From: Gemmatimonas sp. UBA2094
GTDB lineage: Bacteria > Gemmatimonadota > Gemmatimonadetes > Gemmatimonadales > Gemmatimonadaceae
Direction: 5' to 3'
DNA: 7,743 nucleotides
NCBI GenBank assembly: GCA_002331565.1
Contig: DCZC01000116.1
Location: forward strand, 1 to 7,743
The position numbers were made by a program, and so were the translations under genes. Within the stretch, counting starts at the first letter, position 1, and each line of letters starts with the position of its first letter. Positions 5,967 through 7,743 of the stretch are shown here, in pieces. The notes beneath the pieces were generated by a model. It had not been told where the DNA came from. It saw nothing but the letters and a program-made list of their open reading frames with translations, and searched no databases.

Positions 5967-6986
5967 ATGAGATCCCTCCGCTATCCGATCGCCGCTGTTG
6001 CCGCCGTCGCCGTCATCGCCGGCCCCGGTACGGCGTCGGCGCAGACGACGGCCGGTGCCTGTACCGTTACCCCCGCGGTCGCCGGCGCTTCGGGTGCCGA
6101 CGTGTGTCAGAAGGGGCGTGACCTCTTCTCGCTCCTGGTGCCCCAGATCGGCGTGGCCCTCTCCGGCGGCAACACGATTGTCGGCGAGGGTGGCACGCTG
6201 GGTGGCTGGGGCAAACGGATGCTGCAACTGCGTCTATCGGCCGTGGACGGTCGGGTACCTGCGAACGATGTACCCGTAAGGGTGACTGGTCCGGCCGTGG
6301 CGTCCGACTTCGGCGCGTCGCGCGTGCCGGTCCCGATGCCATCGATCGACGCAGCAGTCGGCCTCTTCAAGGGCGTGCCCTTCGGGCTCACCAACGTGGG
6401 CGGCGTGGATGTGCTGCTTGGCGCGACCTACCTGCCCGCCATTCAGGCATCGGACTTCGAGCTGACGCCCACCGGCTCCAACCTGGCGTTCTCCTACGGC
6501 GTGCGGGTGGGGGCGCTGCAGGAATCGTCGCTCGTACCGGGCGTGAGTGTCAGCTTCATGCGGCGCAAGCTGCCGACGATGAACTTCGGCTACGGCTCGA
6601 GCAACGATACGCTTCGCATCGAGAACTTCGCTCTCACCTCGAACGCGCTGCGGCTGGCGGCCAGCAAGCGGTTCCTCGTATTTGGCATCGCCGCCGGCGT
6701 GGGGCGCGATCAGATCGACGGCACGTCTTCGCTGCGCGCCGCGGTCAACGAGCAGATCCTTTCCACCAATCAGCGGTTCAGCGGCACGCTGCCCAACCTG
6801 CGCACGACGGTCTCGCGCAACACGGCGTTTGTGAATGCCTCGCTCAACCTCCTGATCCTGCGGCTTATCGGCGAGTACGGATGGTCGAGCCAAGGCGAGA
6901 GCCTCAACACGCTCAACACCTTCGGAGCGCATCAGGCCAACGAACGCTATCGCTACGGCTCGCTTGGCCTCACCGTCCGGTTCTGA
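5967..6986 (+). CDS. secreted, probably outer-membrane beta-barrel protein of unrecognised family
   Basis: The protein is 339 aa from the ATG at 5967. Residues 1-25 form a clear Sec signal peptide: MRSLRY, a hydrophobic core of Ala/Val/Ile, then G-T-A-S-A with cleavage before Gln26. Two cysteines (C32 and C47), the only ones I see, lie just after the cleavage site and could form a disulfide. The rest alternates short amphipathic beta strands with Gly/Asn/Ser/Thr turns. The chain ends in YGSLGLTVRF, with the terminal Phe typical of outer-membrane barrels. I do not recognise the family and no function can be assigned. The frame opens upstream at 5904, but that ATG would overlap purM and precede the signal peptide, so 5967 is preferred. 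The gene lies 34 bases after purM and 7 bases before ribD, suggesting one transcript. Confidence 0.75.
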   Translation: MRSLRYPIAAVAAVAVIAGPGTASAQTTAGACTVTPAVAGASGADVCQKGRDLFSLLVPQIGVALSGGNTIVGEGGTLGGWGKRMLQLRLSAVDGRVPANDVPVRVTGPAVASDFGASRVPVPMPSIDAAVGLFKGVPFGLTNVGGVDVLLGATYLPAIQASDFELTPTGSNLAFSYGVRVGALQESSLVPGVSVSFMRRKLPTMNFGYGSSNDTLRIENFALTSNALRLAASKRFLVFGIAAGVGRDQIDGTSSLRAAVNEQILSTNQRFSGTLPNLRTTVSRNTAFVNASLNLLILRLIGEYGWSSQGESLNTLNTFGAHQANERYRYGSLGLTVRF

Positions 6987-6993
6987 GCCGGTC

Positions 6994-7743
6994 GTGTCCG
7001 GCCACCACGAAGCGCACGCGTCGGGAGCGACTCCCGACGACGTGCGCGCCATGCGTCGGGCGCTCGAACTGGCCGAACGTGGGGCGGGGCAGGTGTGGCC
7101 CAACCCCAAGGTGGGGTGCGTCGTCGTACGCGACGGGGTCATCGTGGGCGAGGGGTGGCATCAGCAGTTCGGCGGGCCACACGCCGAGGTGCATGCGCTG
7201 GCGGCAGCGGGCGCGCGCGCGCGCGGCGCGACGGCCTACGTGAGCCTCGAACCGTGCAATCACCACGGCAAGACTGGTCCCTGCGCGGAGGCGCTGCTGG
7301 CGGCCGGCGTGACGCGCGTGGTGTGCGCGGTGCGCGACCCCAACCCGAACGCGGCCGGAGGGCTCGAATACCTCGCCGCTCACGGTGTGCAGGTCCACTC
7401 GGGCGTCGGCGAGGCGGAGGCGCGGTGGCGCAACGCCTCCTTCTTCCATGCGCAGACGCGCTCCCCGTTGCCCTTCGTGACTCTCAAGCTCGCCGTCTCC
7501 ATCGACGGGGCAATCGCGGGGCCCTCGAAGAAGCGGGCGTGGTTGACCGGGCCGGAAAGCCAGGTGGCTGTCCATGCCCTGCGCGCCGAGGCCGACGCCG
7601 TGGCGGTGGGAATCGGCACGGCGCTCGCCGACGACCCCGAGCTCACGGTGCGCATCGGTCCGGCGCCGCGGGTGCCCCCCGCCCGGGTGGTGTTCGACCG
7701 GCAGGGCCGTCTCCCGCTCGACAGCCGCCTCGTGCGCGGCGCG
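6994..7743 (+). CDS. ribD: riboflavin biosynthesis deaminase/reductase RibD, cut by the right edge
   Basis: RibD is bifunctional: it deaminates the pyrimidine made from GTP, then reduces its ribose side chain (steps 2 and 3 of riboflavin synthesis). 250 codons are present of a usual 360-370. The deaminase domain has NPKVGCVVV, the zinc and catalytic motif H63-A-E65, and the EPC motif with zinc ligands C88 and C97 (EPCNHHGKTGPC). The reductase domain begins at about F161 (FVTLKLAVSIDG) and includes ADDPELTVR near 212-220; its C-terminal part is missing. The GTG at 6994 is chosen because the family's N-terminal helix (DDVRAMRRALELA) starts before the in-frame ATG at 7051; a GTG at 7042 would also cut it. 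The segment DPNPNAAGGLEYL is one residue shorter than the usual DPNPxVAGRG. The gene begins 7 bases after the envelope gene. Confidence 0.95.
   Translation, partial: MSGHHEAHASGATPDDVRAMRRALELAERGAGQVWPNPKVGCVVVRDGVIVGEGWHQQFGGPHAEVHALAAAGARARGATAYVSLEPCNHHGKTGPCAEALLAAGVTRVVCAVRDPNPNAAGGLEYLAAHGVQVHSGVGEAEARWRNASFFHAQTRSPLPFVTLKLAVSIDGAIAGPSKKRAWLTGPESQVAVHALRAEADAVAVGIGTALADDPELTVRIGPAPRVPPARVVFDRQGRLPLDSRLVRGA

Noticed and set aside
6977..6991. CCGG-based small hairpin at the stop of the envelope gene
   Set aside because: Five pairs including a G-T, no T-tract, and ribD starts immediately after; it looks like chance in GC-rich sequence.
7211..7225. Alternating GC run that could form Z-DNA
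   Set aside because: It encodes Gly-Ala-Arg-Ala-Arg within a variable helix of RibD; in DNA this GC-rich such a run is expected from codon use.
1..7743. Search for a defence system, CRISPR array, insertion sequence, tRNA or phage genes
   Set aside because: No regularly spaced repeats, transposase motifs, terminal inverted repeats or tRNA-like cloverleafs were seen; almost all sequence is explained by metabolic and envelope genes.

Overview
This GC-rich window (roughly two thirds G+C by eye) reads as ordinary bacterial chromosome with dense, short-spaced genes. Several starts are GTG. The Shine-Dalgarno-poor gene starts, the local gene order argS - pfkB-type kinase - purM - outer-membrane protein - ribD, and the double-membrane envelope implied by a Tat lipoprotein and a barrel-like protein together suggest a Gram-negative lineage. 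Gemmatimonadota is my best guess. That placement is inference from style and gene content, not from a marker gene.

Left part (1-1847): a divergent pair. On the minus strand, the first 33 codons of a secreted protein run off the left edge. On the plus strand is a Tat-exported, probably lipid-anchored protein with two Rieske [2Fe-2S] domains separated by two BACON-like beta-sandwich repeats. A 270-base divergent control region (102-371) lies between them.

Middle (1848-2286): a small FmdB-family protein that has lost every zinc-binding cysteine. Its start codon lies inside an imperfect palindrome (1881-1928). Its stop is followed within two bases by a strong 15-bp hairpin with a nearby T-rich stretch (2223-2277). 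That hairpin ends only about 10 bases before the likely argS start, so it is either a terminator or a leader element for the next operon.

Right part (2287-7743): a tightly packed plus-strand cluster. argS (arginyl-tRNA synthetase) overlaps a PfkB-family kinase by 4 bases (GTGA), which overlaps purM (AIR synthetase, purine synthesis) by 4 bases (ATGA). Then, 34 bases on, comes a signal-peptide-bearing outer-membrane-type protein of unrecognised family, and 7 bases later ribD (riboflavin deaminase/reductase), which is cut by the right edge. The overlaps indicate translational coupling. Purine synthesis and riboflavin synthesis are linked because GTP is the riboflavin precursor.

I found no RNA genes, CRISPR arrays, insertion sequences or phage features. 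No defence or other accessory system is visible. The most unusual items are the double-Rieske lipoprotein, the cysteine-free FmdB protein and the two hairpins around it.
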